Of a stretch of 64,000 bases of DNA, positions 9,108 to 18,500 are shown in pieces. The stretch lies in contig JAJZZX010000001.1 of the NCBI GenBank assembly GCA_021797355.1, forward strand, positions 62,001 through 126,000, written 5' to 3'. Numbering within the stretch: the stretch's first letter is position 1; the number at the start of each line of letters is the position of its first letter. Below the pieces are notes generated by a model, which did no database searches, was not told the DNA's origin, and saw nothing but the letters and a program-made list of their open reading frames with translations. The DNA is from Thermoplasmata archaeon. GTDB lineage: Archaea; Thermoplasmatota; Thermoplasmata; Thermoplasmatales; Thermoplasmataceae. Position numbers and translations under genes: made by a program.

Positions 9108-10106
9108 CTAAATTACATTGCGAGATATCTCATTTATCAGCCACCTTGCATTATTCATAACCCTATCCATGTTCTCCTTCCCCAGATCCTTGCCCTGGGA
9201 TCTGGCATTGTCAAGCCACCCTCTGATATATGCTGCTGAGTCGTCCCTGAAATCAAAGCCGAAGTGTGCACCCACCAGGTATGTTGAAAGTTCAGCCTCA
9301 GATTCCGCTATTCCCCTGGGAACGTTCCTGTAAAGGTGCTCCAGCCTTGCATGGCTCATCTCATGTATCAGGGTATGGAGAACGTTAACATCCTCTCCAG
9401 GAATCTTCATGACGACAATCTTCTGCCCCTCTCCCGAATGTGCCGTATATCCCCTGGCGCCATTGTGTATTGTACCCTCTTCCACTGTGTAATGCTCCTT
9501 TGCAATCTTCTTCAGTGTATTGTATAGGGTTGTGGCCTTGACATCCTGCTCGACAGGCTTTCCCTTGCCTGGAATTACTGACGTCTGTGAGATATCGTAA
9601 ACGGTTCCGGTGCTGAAAACATGGGTGGAACCGCCGCCCTGTATGTTGAACTTCTCCCTCACGAGCTCATCAATCGCCTCATCGCTCAATCCTTCCTTTC
9701 TCTTCTCCTCTATGAATGCCTTGACCTTTCCTGGACCGTCTTTCCTTCCGGCACCAATTGGATACAGGACAGCAATGGGCTGGGCATCCGGATTTACATC
9801 CCTGCCGAAGTATTTCCATTCATTCCTTGATCTCACAATTGTGGCGTTTGGAAACTGGTGCTCTATAAGCATTGAGTTGAATGAAGAGTAGTCCCCCAGG
9901 GTGCCGGAGTATTTCTTCATCTGCAGCAGCAGCTGATCCACGTTCGACACCTTAGAGAGATCTCCAAGTATGTTCCATGCCTCCTTTTCCAGATCCTTTA
10001 CTGACGGACCGGGATTAGCGACCTGGACCTCCCTTAGATTCCTAGTGTCCTCCATAAGTACGTGCCTCTTCTCCTCTCCCTTTCCCAATGTTATCCACTG
10101 TGCCAT
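9108..10106 (-). CDS. ArdC-like antirestriction protein with zinc metalloprotease domain
   Basis: A 332-aa protein. The N-terminal third (residues 30-110: WNILGDLSKVSNVDQLLLQM and SSFNSMLIEHQFPNAT) matches the ssDNA-binding ArdC N-terminal domain. The C-terminal part carries the zinc protease motif HEMSHARLEH (residues about 247-256) followed by an Ala-Glu-Ser-Glu-Ala-Glu segment that would supply the third ligand. ArdC proteins of plasmids protect incoming single-stranded DNA from host restriction. This argues that the element moves between cells. It is translated directly after the 47-aa gene, whose stop codon lies 5 bases before this ATG. Confidence 0.85.
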   Translation of the reverse strand: MAQWITLGKGEEKRHVLMEDTRNLREVQVANPGPSVKDLEKEAWNILGDLSKVSNVDQLLLQMKKYSGTLGDYSSFNSMLIEHQFPNATIVRSRNEWKYFGRDVNPDAQPIAVLYPIGAGRKDGPGKVKAFIEEKRKEGLSDEAIDELVREKFNIQGGGSTHVFSTGTVYDISQTSVIPGKGKPVEQDVKATTLYNTLKKIAKEHYTVEEGTIHNGARGYTAHSGEGQKIVVMKIPGEDVNVLHTLIHEMSHARLEHLYRNVPRGIAESEAELSTYLVGAHFGFDFRDDSAAYIRGWLDNARSQGKDLGKENMDRVMNNARWLINEISRNVI

Positions 10107-10110
10107 TTTC

Positions 10111-10254
10111 CTATTCCTCCTCTACTTTTTTCTCAATTTCTTCATCCTTAATTTCTATTGGATCCACAATTATGGCCTTACCATTCATTGACCATACCTG
10201 CCTCGCATACTTCCTTCTCGGTTTTATCCTGTATTTTTCATTCTCTGTATTCAT
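10111..10254 (-). CDS. 47-aa charged protein
   Basis: An ORF below the usual length cut-off (MNTENEKYRIKPRRKY...). It has a basic N-terminal half and a very acidic tail (KDEEIEKKVEEE). Its 3' end carries the GAGG site used by the downstream antirestriction gene, so the two are translationally coupled. A TATA-like stretch (ATTATTATATAC on the minus strand, about 10319-10330) lies upstream. Function unknown. Confidence 0.55.
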   Translation of the reverse strand: MNTENEKYRIKPRRKYARQVWSMNGKAIIVDPIEIKDEEIEKKVEEE

Positions 10255-10407
10255 CTTTTCAAGCTCCGGTATTTAAAGCGACCTGGAAGCCGACCTTGGA
10301 TCGGCGTTTGAATCATGTGTATATAATAATAGGGAAGCAGCAGCCGCCACATGCCATTTCAACATCATGAAGCCGTGATTCATAGGTTCCCTGTCGATGG
10401 CATGTAT

Positions 10408-10433
10408 GTGGCATGTGTCACCTGACATGCCAC
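10408..10433 (-). terminator. Hairpin at the end of the ATPase operon
   Basis: GTGGCATGT (10408-10416) and ACATGCCAC (10425-10433) form a perfect 9-bp stem with an 8-base loop. The outer arm begins at the stop codon of the ATPase gene. Further ATGCCA/TGGCAT copies lie at 10348-10405. A transcription-ending or processing hairpin is the simplest reading; a transfer origin or operator cannot be excluded. Confidence 0.45.
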
Positions 10434-11629
10434 TATTCCCTCTTATCACTGTCACTGCCGCCATCATTCCCTTCCTTCTTCTCATTCTGTCTTCTGTTAC
10501 CCTCCTCTGCTACCTTCTCAGCAAGCGTCTCGAGCACCCTCTTCATTTCAGGCGTTATCTTCTCTCCCTTCCGGATCATCTTCTCCACCATGAGGTCGAA
10601 GATCTCCTCCTTTGTCATTCCAGGCCTGTATGGAGCGTTGAGGGGATCAAGCGGATCAATCTGGTTATCATGCCTTGCTTCAACAACATCCCTGATGACA
10701 TTCACGTGCTGCTCACAGTTCGGGCACACAGTACGATTGGCTCCTCCAGTATATGTCCAGGAATATCCGCAGTGACGGCATTTCACCCTGACGCCTGCAG
10801 ATTCCTTTTCCTCCAGCTTTGACACATATATGCGGTGGTCACAGTTGGGGCATCTCGCTGTTGATCTATATCCCGTATAATCCCACTCATAGCCACACTC
10901 ATCGCACTGCAGATGCACAGCGGGCTTGCCGTTGCTGAGTACCATTTTACCGCCATCCAACAACTCAAGCTCCTGCTGGAATTCCTTGAACCTTGATTCC
11001 ATGTACTCCTTCTTCTTGGCCTCGTATTTCTCCCTGAGATCATCTGATGGCAGGCGGAACTTCACCATCTTTACCACGATCCTTGAGACGCCCCTTCTGA
11101 TCCTGGGAAACTTTGCCAGTGGGTGCTCAGGATCGAAAGTGTTCCGTGAAAGGAGCTTCATCTTCATCAGGCCCTGCACGTCAGATGCTTCAAACCTTAT
11201 GTGAACAAGTTTCCTTGACTGCCTTTCGATGAATGTCTCATCAGGAACTGTGATGAATGTCAGTATCTGCCTGTACCTGAAGCCCTGCGTCAGCATGCCA
11301 AATACCCGGGCTGACATCTCCTGCCACAGCCTTGCATTGATGCCGAGGCCTGCATCGTCAAACACTATGACCGATCCAGGTGGAAGGCCCTGATTGACCA
11401 GCGACAGGAAATCCTTGACTGTAAAGACGATCCTGTCAACAGAAAAATTTGGATCCACCAGTTCCGCCAGCCTTATTGACGACATGGATTTCCCTGAACC
11501 CGTATCCCCGATGAACAGTGCGATGAGATTGCGGTTATTCTCTATCCTGTGCCGGATCCACTGCAATAGCCAGACGCTGTTCTTCATGGGATCGTCTTTG
11601 CTTTCATCCCTGTTTTTCTCTCCGGTCAT
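10433..11629 (-). CDS. Zot/HerA-like P-loop ATPase with two zinc ribbons
   Basis: A 398-aa protein. Walker A is GDTGSGKS (about residues 41-48) and Walker B is SVIVFDDAG (about residues 84-92). A later segment has arginine-rich sensor-like residues (RQSRKLVHIRF). Two tandem zinc ribbons follow near residues 242-265 (CDECGYEWDYTG...CPNC) and 284-307 (CRHCGYSWTYTG...CPNC), and the C-terminus is charged and disordered. The architecture fits DNA-packaging, DNA-translocating or Zot-type assembly ATPases of archaeal viruses and plasmids. It heads the set of membrane and surface proteins upstream (12.2-22.5 kb), so I infer that it powers that apparatus. ATGA overlap couples it to the 119-aa gene. 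Confidence 0.75.
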   Translation of the reverse strand: MTGEKNRDESKDDPMKNSVWLLQWIRHRIENNRNLIALFIGDTGSGKSMSSIRLAELVDPNFSVDRIVFTVKDFLSLVNQGLPPGSVIVFDDAGLGINARLWQEMSARVFGMLTQGFRYRQILTFITVPDETFIERQSRKLVHIRFEASDVQGLMKMKLLSRNTFDPEHPLAKFPRIRRGVSRIVVKMVKFRLPSDDLREKYEAKKKEYMESRFKEFQQELELLDGGKMVLSNGKPAVHLQCDECGYEWDYTGYRSTARCPNCDHRIYVSKLEEKESAGVRVKCRHCGYSWTYTGGANRTVCPNCEQHVNVIRDVVEARHDNQIDPLDPLNAPYRPGMTKEEIFDLMVEKMIRKGEKITPEMKRVLETLAEKVAEEGNRRQNEKKEGNDGGSDSDKRE

Positions 11630-11985
11630 AGTCCCTCCTCCCCTCCTTCCGTATATGTGAGATTCTCAGGTATGAGCAGCCCAAGCCTCTGATACAGTCT
11701 TGATAATGACCCAAGCCATTCATACAGGGCTTCATAGCCCTCAGATATGTACCTGTCAGATGGATACAGCTTAGAGATTTCCCTGATGTTCTGCTGTGCG
11801 AGCCTGTACTCCTTCAGATACTCGGCATCATGGTATGATGACATGATCTGGTGCAGGGCCTTGAGCTTCTCGCCCCAGCTGTACAGGTTACGGGGATTAT
11901 GCGGCGTTTCGCCCGGATACTCTGACGCCTTGACAAGAAGATCATAGAGCAGCCTGAGGCCCTCTGGTGTTTCGTTGTCACTCAT
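11626..11985 (-). CDS. 119-aa helical protein, unknown
   Basis: Start MSDNETPEGLRLL at 11985 is supported by the GGAGGGAT site just upstream; a longer frame exists but lacks one. The protein is all-helical and Tyr/Leu rich (EGYEALYEWLGSLSRLYQRL), soluble, with no known motif. It overlaps both neighbours by a few bases and probably works with the ATPase. Confidence 0.65.
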   Translation of the reverse strand: MSDNETPEGLRLLYDLLVKASEYPGETPHNPRNLYSWGEKLKALHQIMSSYHDAEYLKEYRLAQQNIREISKLYPSDRYISEGYEALYEWLGSLSRLYQRLGLLIPENLTYTEGGEEGL

Positions 11986-12178
11986 TGCTATCCCTCCTGA
12001 TCCAGAATCTCGGCCTATCAGGTATCTGGACAAGGCTTACCCTTGTCTTCTCCAGGCTCTCTGGTATCCTCCTGGCTTCATCCCGGAATATCATTGCCAG
12101 CGGTGGCGCCCTCTCACCCTCGTCCTCCTCCTCTTTGTTCATCTGGTAAAGATGCGATATGAACTCGTTCTCTCGCAT
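11978..12178 (-). CDS. 66-aa acidic/basic small protein
   Basis: MRENEFISHLYQMNKEEEDE... followed by an Arg-rich C-terminus (IPDRPRFWIRRDSNE). Its end overlaps the start of the 119-aa gene. There is no in-frame start further upstream before a stop, so the ATG at 12178 is the only choice. Function unknown. Confidence 0.55.
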   Translation of the reverse strand: MRENEFISHLYQMNKEEEDEGERAPPLAMIFRDEARRIPESLEKTRVSLVQIPDRPRFWIRRDSNE

Positions 12179-12231
12179 CTCAGGCAGGGAGAAGAACAGA
12201 TCACGGAAGGCATGCTCCCTTGACCAGTTCT

Positions 12232-13086
12232 TTACGACGTTTCTTGCCGTGGCTGTTCACCTCCCTTCATCTTCCTGATCTGTGCCCTAATGTATTCGGG
12301 ATCCTTGAGGAGCTGGTCGATCTCGCCCTCATACAGCCTGCGCTCCTCCTCGCTGAGCTTCTCCCTGTGGAGGATGGACATCATGCTGTCCCTGTGTGCT
12401 GACGTCACCGCTTCTATCAGCTCTCTTGACTGCCTTGTTCCCTCCGTTATTGCCTTGACGTCGCCCGTCTGCTTCAGTTTTGCAATTTCCAGGAGTGCAT
12501 CCTTTAGCATTGTTGTCAGATCATCTAAAACCGACTGGAACATTGCATACTTAGCTCTATTGTAGTGGGCCCAGGCAATTTCAACATACCACGGGATGTT
12601 AGAACCCTCGAGGTATTTCACGTCAGTGCACCAGTATGTTATCCTTCCATTGATCCTGCCCTGCTCCAGCGTCAGTCCCGTCTCCTTCTCCACAAGGGAC
12701 CAGATCTCATCTGATACGAACATCCGGTCCCAGTCCATGAAATCCGACGTTGGCACCATTATGAAAACACCGTTCCTGGTCATTAGAGTGCGTGAGTAAA
12801 AGTAAATCATCGGCACAAAAACAAGGATGGAGACAAGCGTGTAGATCGAACCGACAAGGTCATATTCCACATATGCCAGTATTCCCCCTATTATGAGCTG
12901 GGGAAGCATTGACCTGACAAGAGACCTCAGGGAAACGAAGTTCATCAGCCGCTTGATATTTTCCCCGGATTTTGTCTCAAAGGCCCTCTTAATCTCAGCC
13001 CTTCTCTCCTCAGCAGATCTCTGGGACTTCTCGAATGCATTCTCCCTTCTGCGCTGCAAGAAACCCCTGCCCATTGCATCCTTCAT
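12232..13086 (-). CDS. Membrane protein with cytosolic coiled coil
   Basis: A 284-aa protein. A basic N-terminal region (residues 1-50) is followed by two transmembrane helices (about 60-80 and 82-102), then a soluble domain with WYVEIAWAHYNRAKYAMF. The C-terminal helix (about 230-275, LSEEERRLYEGEIDQLLKDP) is likely a coiled coil. No family recognised. It lies between the ATPase block and the secreted proteins, with ATGA-type overlap to the next gene, consistent with an inner-membrane part of the proposed apparatus. Confidence 0.65.
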   Translation of the reverse strand: MKDAMGRGFLQRRRENAFEKSQRSAEERRAEIKRAFETKSGENIKRLMNFVSLRSLVRSMLPQLIIGGILAYVEYDLVGSIYTLVSILVFVPMIYFYSRTLMTRNGVFIMVPTSDFMDWDRMFVSDEIWSLVEKETGLTLEQGRINGRITYWCTDVKYLEGSNIPWYVEIAWAHYNRAKYAMFQSVLDDLTTMLKDALLEIAKLKQTGDVKAITEGTRQSRELIEAVTSAHRDSMMSILHREKLSEEERRLYEGEIDQLLKDPEYIRAQIRKMKGGEQPRQETS

Positions 13087-13934
13087 ATTCTGATTACCTC
13101 TCTTCTTACCTTCTCTATGAGATACTTGCGGGATGTGAAAAGTGCGATTATGATTGAAAATAAAGATGCCACAAAGGCCCTTGCAATTCCATACTCATAT
13201 TCAGCAACAGTGTATGCCAATGACGGCGGCTTGGGACCGTAGTATTTCTGGATCGGGACTGTGGCAATGATCTCATTGCTGAATTTATAAACCTGATCTC
13301 CCAGCCCTATTGTTACTGTGGCGGACGATCCCGATACATTGAAATCCACGGTCCTTGATCCATAGACATACCCTGAAAGTAGTTCCTGGCCATTCAAATA
13401 GACTGAATATGACACGTTTTGGGATGACTGCATCGTGACGATCCAGTGCGGATACATCAGTGCCCCGGACGTCCCTGGTGCAACAGTCAGGAACTGGTCC
13501 TGCCCGGGATATGAGGATTCCACTGATACGGATGATATGACCCTGTTTGAGAGGGGCCCTGTTATGATGGTGCTGAAGCTGTATGAGACACCTCCAAATA
13601 CCAGGGTAGCGTTGGCGAATTCTCCCGAGGTAAGGGTCCAGTCATATGAGAAATTGAATTCCCCCGTTGAGACGCCTGTTTCAACATTACTTCCGTTGAC
13701 CGAGAACCTGAAGCTGCCTGAACCATACAGGAAGATGTGCCAGTCAGGGTATGCGTACTGCCCTGTGCTGTTTACGGGCACGTAGAGGTACTCAGAACTG
13801 CTGTCGTATGTGGAATACACCATCACATGTGGTGAGACCGGAGACGTTGCACTGACAGCAGGCACAAAAATAAGCGAAATTAGCCCTATGAGGATCGTCA
13901 ACGGTATGATTTTACCTTTTGTCAGTAAAATCAC
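13083..13934 (-). CDS. Secreted protein with C-terminal membrane anchor
   Basis: A 283-aa protein with a signal peptide (residues 1-29, ending PAVSA) and two related beta-rich repeats. Each repeat begins with a YSTYDSSSEYLYVPVNSTGQ-like or SYPGQDQFLTVAPG-like unit and contains an aromatic Tyr-Pro-x-Trp core. A transmembrane helix lies near residues 250-268, followed by a basic tail. The many Asn-x-Ser/Thr sites suit an S-layer or pilus-type surface protein. The start is GTG at 13934, overlapping the upstream gene by 23 bases. Confidence 0.65.
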   Translation of the reverse strand: MILLTKGKIIPLTILIGLISLIFVPAVSATSPVSPHVMVYSTYDSSSEYLYVPVNSTGQYAYPDWHIFLYGSGSFRFSVNGSNVETGVSTGEFNFSYDWTLTSGEFANATLVFGGVSYSFSTIITGPLSNRVISSVSVESSYPGQDQFLTVAPGTSGALMYPHWIVTMQSSQNVSYSVYLNGQELLSGYVYGSRTVDFNVSGSSATVTIGLGDQVYKFSNEIIATVPIQKYYGPKPPSLAYTVAEYEYGIARAFVASLFSIIIALFTSRKYLIEKVRREVIRI

Positions 13935-14211
13935 CCTTGTTTGACCTGATTTCAGTTCCCCTGAGGGATCTCAGCTTCAGGATCCGTCTCAAGTTCTCAA
14001 TCCTCCTTCTGGCCTTCTCCCTTATCCTGGAGTTGGTCAACATCAGCGGCAGGATGAATCCTGAGGTGGAATTGACGGCCGGCGATGATGGAGAGAAGAA
14101 CTGCTTAATGACGTGTTCTAAGAGAGGTAGCGTTATTCCCAGCCTATACAGAATAAAAAATCCTATAATTATTACAAATAATGCTATTGCTGCATCAGTT
14201 ATTTTCCCCAT
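13912..14211 (-). CDS. Small membrane protein with basic tail
   Basis: A 99-aa protein with an N-terminal transmembrane helix (about residues 6-26), a second hydrophobic stretch near 50-60 and a strongly basic C-terminal half (IREKARRRIENLRRILKL). No family recognised. Overlaps at both ends tie it into the same operon. Confidence 0.6.
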   Translation of the reverse strand: MGKITDAAIALFVIIIGFFILYRLGITLPLLEHVIKQFFSPSSPAVNSTSGFILPLMLTNSRIREKARRRIENLRRILKLRSLRGTEIRSNKGDFTDKR

Positions 14212-15233
14212 TATTCATCACCCATCCTGGGAGCGATCAGTCCCTCAGCCTGAATATGCTCTCCATTGTGCCCTATCCTCCTTGTTGATATCTCTATGGG
14301 ATAATCGGCCCTGAGTTTCAGCGTCAGCACTTCCCCTTTGGGGCTCAGGAACGCTTTTCTTCCCAACAATGTACGAACGGTCATCTCTAAATATTCCCTC
14401 GGGAATGTTGCGTGGAGGTCATCAGTCCATCCCGAAGGGAGTTCTTTTACAGGCCTGTTTGTCGATGCGTTCACGGTTGCGAGAATGTCTTTGTTATACC
14501 TGCCTGTCTCTTTGTCGTAAACCTTCCTGTAAAGCGATATGGAAGCCTTTTTCTCATCGCCTGACAGCCCAAAGCTGATGGCTTCATCCTTCGATGTGCG
14601 GATTGCGTTCAGGAACGACTTGAGACTCTCCCCTTCCAGCCGGACATTCCATGTGTCATCGTTAAACTTAACATCCGGCCATCTGATTTTATCAGATCCA
14701 GGAGGGGGGTGGCTGACCCATTCTGCCGTAAAATCGGTTCCGTATGCAGTAGGCTCTAAATATCCATTGGGTAAATCGGTTTCCATAATTTCCCTTATCG
14801 CTGCTATATGGTTCGGATCTATGCTCAAGAAGGATAGTTTGCCGTCATTGATCGACATCCTGATCATGCTGTCCCTGCCGTAGAAGTGATCGATATCGGT
14901 CAGGTTCAGGTTCGGTTTTCCGTTGCTATTGAGAATGCCTAGTTCTCCGGCAATATTTATTTTCTTTCCCGCTTCGTTTTCCTTCTTTTCAGAGGCCGGT
15001 TCCTGAACTGCCGGCTGCGCTGCCGCAGCTTCAGGAGGGATTGTAGAGACGTATGGTGCATAGAGATCGAGCTTCTGATTTGTTTTGATTAATCTGGCCC
15101 TCTTTCCTTCCTTCCTGAGAGCTTCGACCTCTTTGTATGCAAGATTGCGAGAAACACCGAACGCCGTCCTCTTCTTGCTCAACGGATAGACCTTCCTATC
15201 CGCTCCCTTTCCCTTCGTTCTGAATTCTGTCAT
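14211..15233 (-). CDS. PCNA-like sliding clamp with N-terminal extension
   Basis: A 340-aa protein. From about residue 100 it resembles archaeal PCNA: GKLSFLSIDPNHIAAIREIM in the position of the first-domain DPSHVA strand, an FPREYLEMTVRTLL segment like the late EYLKDIVK helix, LTLKLRADYPIEIS like the final LxLxxDxPLxL strand, and the end ...GLIAPRM like the clamp's LLAPRIE. The extra N-terminal 95 residues are basic (KKRTAFGVSRNLAYKEVEAL) with an Ala/Glu-rich linker and may bind DNA. PCNA rings tether polymerases, ligases and nucleases. An element-encoded clamp could divert host replication proteins. Family identity is from pattern only, but several separate blocks agree. Confidence 0.65.
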   Translation of the reverse strand: MTEFRTKGKGADRKVYPLSKKRTAFGVSRNLAYKEVEALRKEGKRARLIKTNQKLDLYAPYVSTIPPEAAAAQPAVQEPASEKKENEAGKKINIAGELGILNSNGKPNLNLTDIDHFYGRDSMIRMSINDGKLSFLSIDPNHIAAIREIMETDLPNGYLEPTAYGTDFTAEWVSHPPPGSDKIRWPDVKFNDDTWNVRLEGESLKSFLNAIRTSKDEAISFGLSGDEKKASISLYRKVYDKETGRYNKDILATVNASTNRPVKELPSGWTDDLHATFPREYLEMTVRTLLGRKAFLSPKGEVLTLKLRADYPIEISTRRIGHNGEHIQAEGLIAPRMGDE

Positions 15234-15568
15234 TTTCGCTTACCTCCAGAGACGTATTGAATGTCTCTCACGATTTTCTCCTTCAATTCAGGCCTGTTAT
15301 AATCGAGTCGATAGAGCTCGCCCAGCTTCCTGAGCGTCTCCTTCTTTCCATATTTCTGCACGGCCCTGTTCAGGGCTGCATGCTTTCTTGCCTCTGGTTC
15401 GGCTATGTGATAACCCAGATCTGTCAGGGATCCGGGATGCCTGATACCAACACCGGTGAGATCCTCTATCTCCCTTGGCGTCAGGCGGTGCTCCCTGATC
15501 CTTTTCGACTTCGCATTTCCTATGGGAGCTTTCCAGCTCTTTCCATTTCTTCTTACCACTCTCACCAT
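15230..15568 (-). CDS. Basic DUF5771-like protein
   Basis: A 112-aa protein with a basic N-terminus (VRRNGKSWKAPIGNAKSKR) and the pattern LGYHIAEPEARKHAALNRAV, then YGKKETLRKLGELYRLDYNR. This matches the short DUF5771 pattern known from large DNA viruses and some archaeal elements. Its function is unknown; nucleic-acid binding is plausible from charge. It overlaps the clamp gene by ATGA, which suggests shared expression with it. Confidence 0.55.
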   Translation of the reverse strand: MVRVVRRNGKSWKAPIGNAKSKRIREHRLTPREIEDLTGVGIRHPGSLTDLGYHIAEPEARKHAALNRAVQKYGKKETLRKLGELYRLDYNRPELKEKIVRDIQYVSGGKRK

Positions 15569-15586
15569 TTCAATACCTCATTTTCC

Positions 15587-18500
15587 TCATTTCTTTCCCT
15601 TCAGCACTATTTTCTCGCTCTTTCCCTTCGGACTGAGCCCCTGCACAATGAGATCGGGGTTGTCCTGCCTTCTCAGCGATGCGTATGCAATGACGAGACC
15701 GCCAATCGTGAGGATTGTGATGAGAAAGTTCGAGAAGCCTCCAAAGAATGCAATCACATTTGCAAGAGTGAATGTGCTCGACGAATATTCTGATGTGACA
15801 GTGAATGGAATTGTTATGTGATTTGACTGTGAGTTGTTGTTGAATGCAACAACGCTGATTCCATATGTTCCGGCGGGGTAATCCCTCTGATCCGTTGTCA
15901 AATTGAAATATGCCAGTTCTCCTGATGCCGTATAGGTGGTGTTGATCTCAGTGATGTTAAGCTGGGTGGATCCAAGGAATGCCTCAACTGCAGTTATGCC
16001 ATGTGTGGACAGGACCTTGACAGTGTAGTAGTCCATCGGGCCATTGACTGTTTTGACATATGATATTGCTATGCTGCTGTTTGTTCCCAGCGGCAGGACT
16101 TCTATGACTGCCCTTGCTGTCGCGGATGCCCCGAGGGAATCTGTGGCAGTGACTGATATGGAATAATTCCCTGGAGACGAGAAGTAATAGAGCTGATCCT
16201 GCCCAGAATAAGAGGATCCGTTTATGTCCCAGGAATATGTGAATGATGTTGAGTCCGGGGCGGATGCAGTTGCGTTAAGGGCCAGCATGGTTCCTGCCGG
16301 AATCTCTGAGGGAGGGTGGAACGTTATTACCGGAGTTGCTGGTATCATCCGTACTGTTAGATCCTGGGTCCAGGACTTTGAACCGTTATCATATGAGAAT
16401 GTGGCAATAACCGTATTCAGTTCATTGTAAACGGGAAATTTGTATGATAGGTCCAGTCCGGTCAGTGTCTGCCCATTGGGGAATGACCATGACATGTTGA
16501 ATGGCCCTGCAGCATCCCAGTTAGGTATTGCCTTGAAACTGAATGCCTGCGTAATGTTCAGGCCTGTTGAATATTCAAAGGCAACAGGCGGGGGAAGGCT
16601 TTCAATGGATAGGTTTGCGCTCCCGATTGCCCCATTGCTTGATGTCACTGAGAAATGCACCGTATAGTTGCCTACGGGGAACTCATATGTTGGATTCTGC
16701 TGGAGCGAGTAATGCCCGTTGCCAAATGACCAGTTGTACGAGTAATCGGATCCTCCAAGGACAGACGAACTGAATTGAACTGCAAGAGGACCAAGTCCGG
16801 ATGTCTGGTTTGCCGATATGGCCACAAACAATGACACATCAATTGTAAAGTTCGTTGTCTCAGTGAACCCGCTCTGGTCTGTGGCCTGAACCTCGAATGT
16901 CTCAGGTCCTGATGCTGAGAAGACATGGGATATGGCTAGGCCGGTCTCATGCTGCCCCGAAGGGAATATCCATGATACCGAATAGGGAGCAATTCCGCCC
17001 GTGATGTTTGCCTCAAGGCTGAATGCCTTTGACACAACCGGATGCCCCGACCATGATACTTTTATTGACGGGTCCGGAAAGACTGACACATTTACGGATG
17101 AAGCGGCATCCTTCCCGAATGCATCGGAGATTATGAGCTGAACAGAATAGTTACCTGGAGACCTGAATGCATACGATACGGTCTGGCTGGTGAATGTATG
17201 GCCGGCAATTACCCATTCATAGCTGTAAGGGCCTATCCCGCCAATGCCTGATGCCCTGAACTGGTCCGACACATTGGCATCGGTTCGAGTGCTGGATGCT
17301 ATGATGAAGGCCTCAGGATAGGAGACAACAGTGATGTCAGTAACATAGGATGATGTTTCGCCGAGGGAATCTGCTATGAGGACGCTTACCGTGTAGATGC
17401 CGGGGGAAGCAAATGAATATGAAAGGGAGCTCCCGTTCCCCTCCAGTTTTCCGGAAACATACCAGGAGAAATGGAATCCGGGTGTTCCGCCTGTTATGTT
17501 GGCATTGAAGGCATCCGTTACGTTTGGATCGATGTTGGAATACTCCGGACTTATGACCACATGGGGAATGGAATTGACTTTGATTTCAACGGATACCGAT
17601 GCCCTGTTTCCGGGACCATCAGTAACCGATGCCGTGACATTGTAATCACCGGGAGAGCTGAAGATGTATGTCAGATCTCTCTGAAACCCTACATATCCAT
17701 AGCCTGCAATGGACCAGGAATAGTTGAAGAATGGAGATCCCCCTGAAACTGAGGAATTGAAAGTGACGGGAATGCCAACATCAGTTGCAGACAGAGATTC
17801 CGTTACGGCTATGACTGGAAGCGGTTCGACGGTCACGTTCAGGTACGCGTAGGCCTTTGATCCCTGGCTGTCGTCTATGAGCAATGAAATGTTGTATTCT
17901 CCGGTCTTGGGGAAGGAGTACTCAAGATACAGGCCTGCAGATGTGTTGACTCCGTTGATGAACCAGTAGTAGTTGTACGGGGCAGTCCCGTAAGAACCGT
18001 AGCCTTCCCAATACGTTTCAGTTGAGACATCAGTCTCATTGACTCCCTCAATTAGGGCAGACGGCTTCTTTATCACCGTAATGGTGATCGATGATCGGGC
18101 CTTCTCACCAAGGGAATCAACAACTGTCAGGTTGATTGTATAGGAACCAGTTGAAGAGAAGTTCATGTGGAATTCTGAGGAATAGTTTACGACAACTGAT
18201 CCCAACGTCCAGGTGTAATTGAAAGGCGAAGTCCCACCGGTGACTGATGCGGAGAATGTGTCATTTATTCCCTGATCGACCTTTGCGTATGAAGCCAGGA
18301 TTGTCGCTGTGGGATCCGGGTTCACAACCTCATCGACTGAATCAGATGCGGTATTGCCGTTTGCGTCCCTTACAGAAAGCTGCACCGGAAAAGTCCCCGA
18401 TGAAGTAAAGGTGTAGTTCACCGATGATGTATAGAAATTCTCACCATTGATGGTCCAGGTGTAATTGAATGGCCCCGTTCCCCCTGTTACCGATGATGAG

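Noticed and set aside
10397-10822. Two long plus-strand frames over the ATPase C-terminus
   Set aside because: They are antisense to the zinc-ribbon part of the ATPase and have low-complexity Ser/Leu/Phe composition typical of shadow frames.
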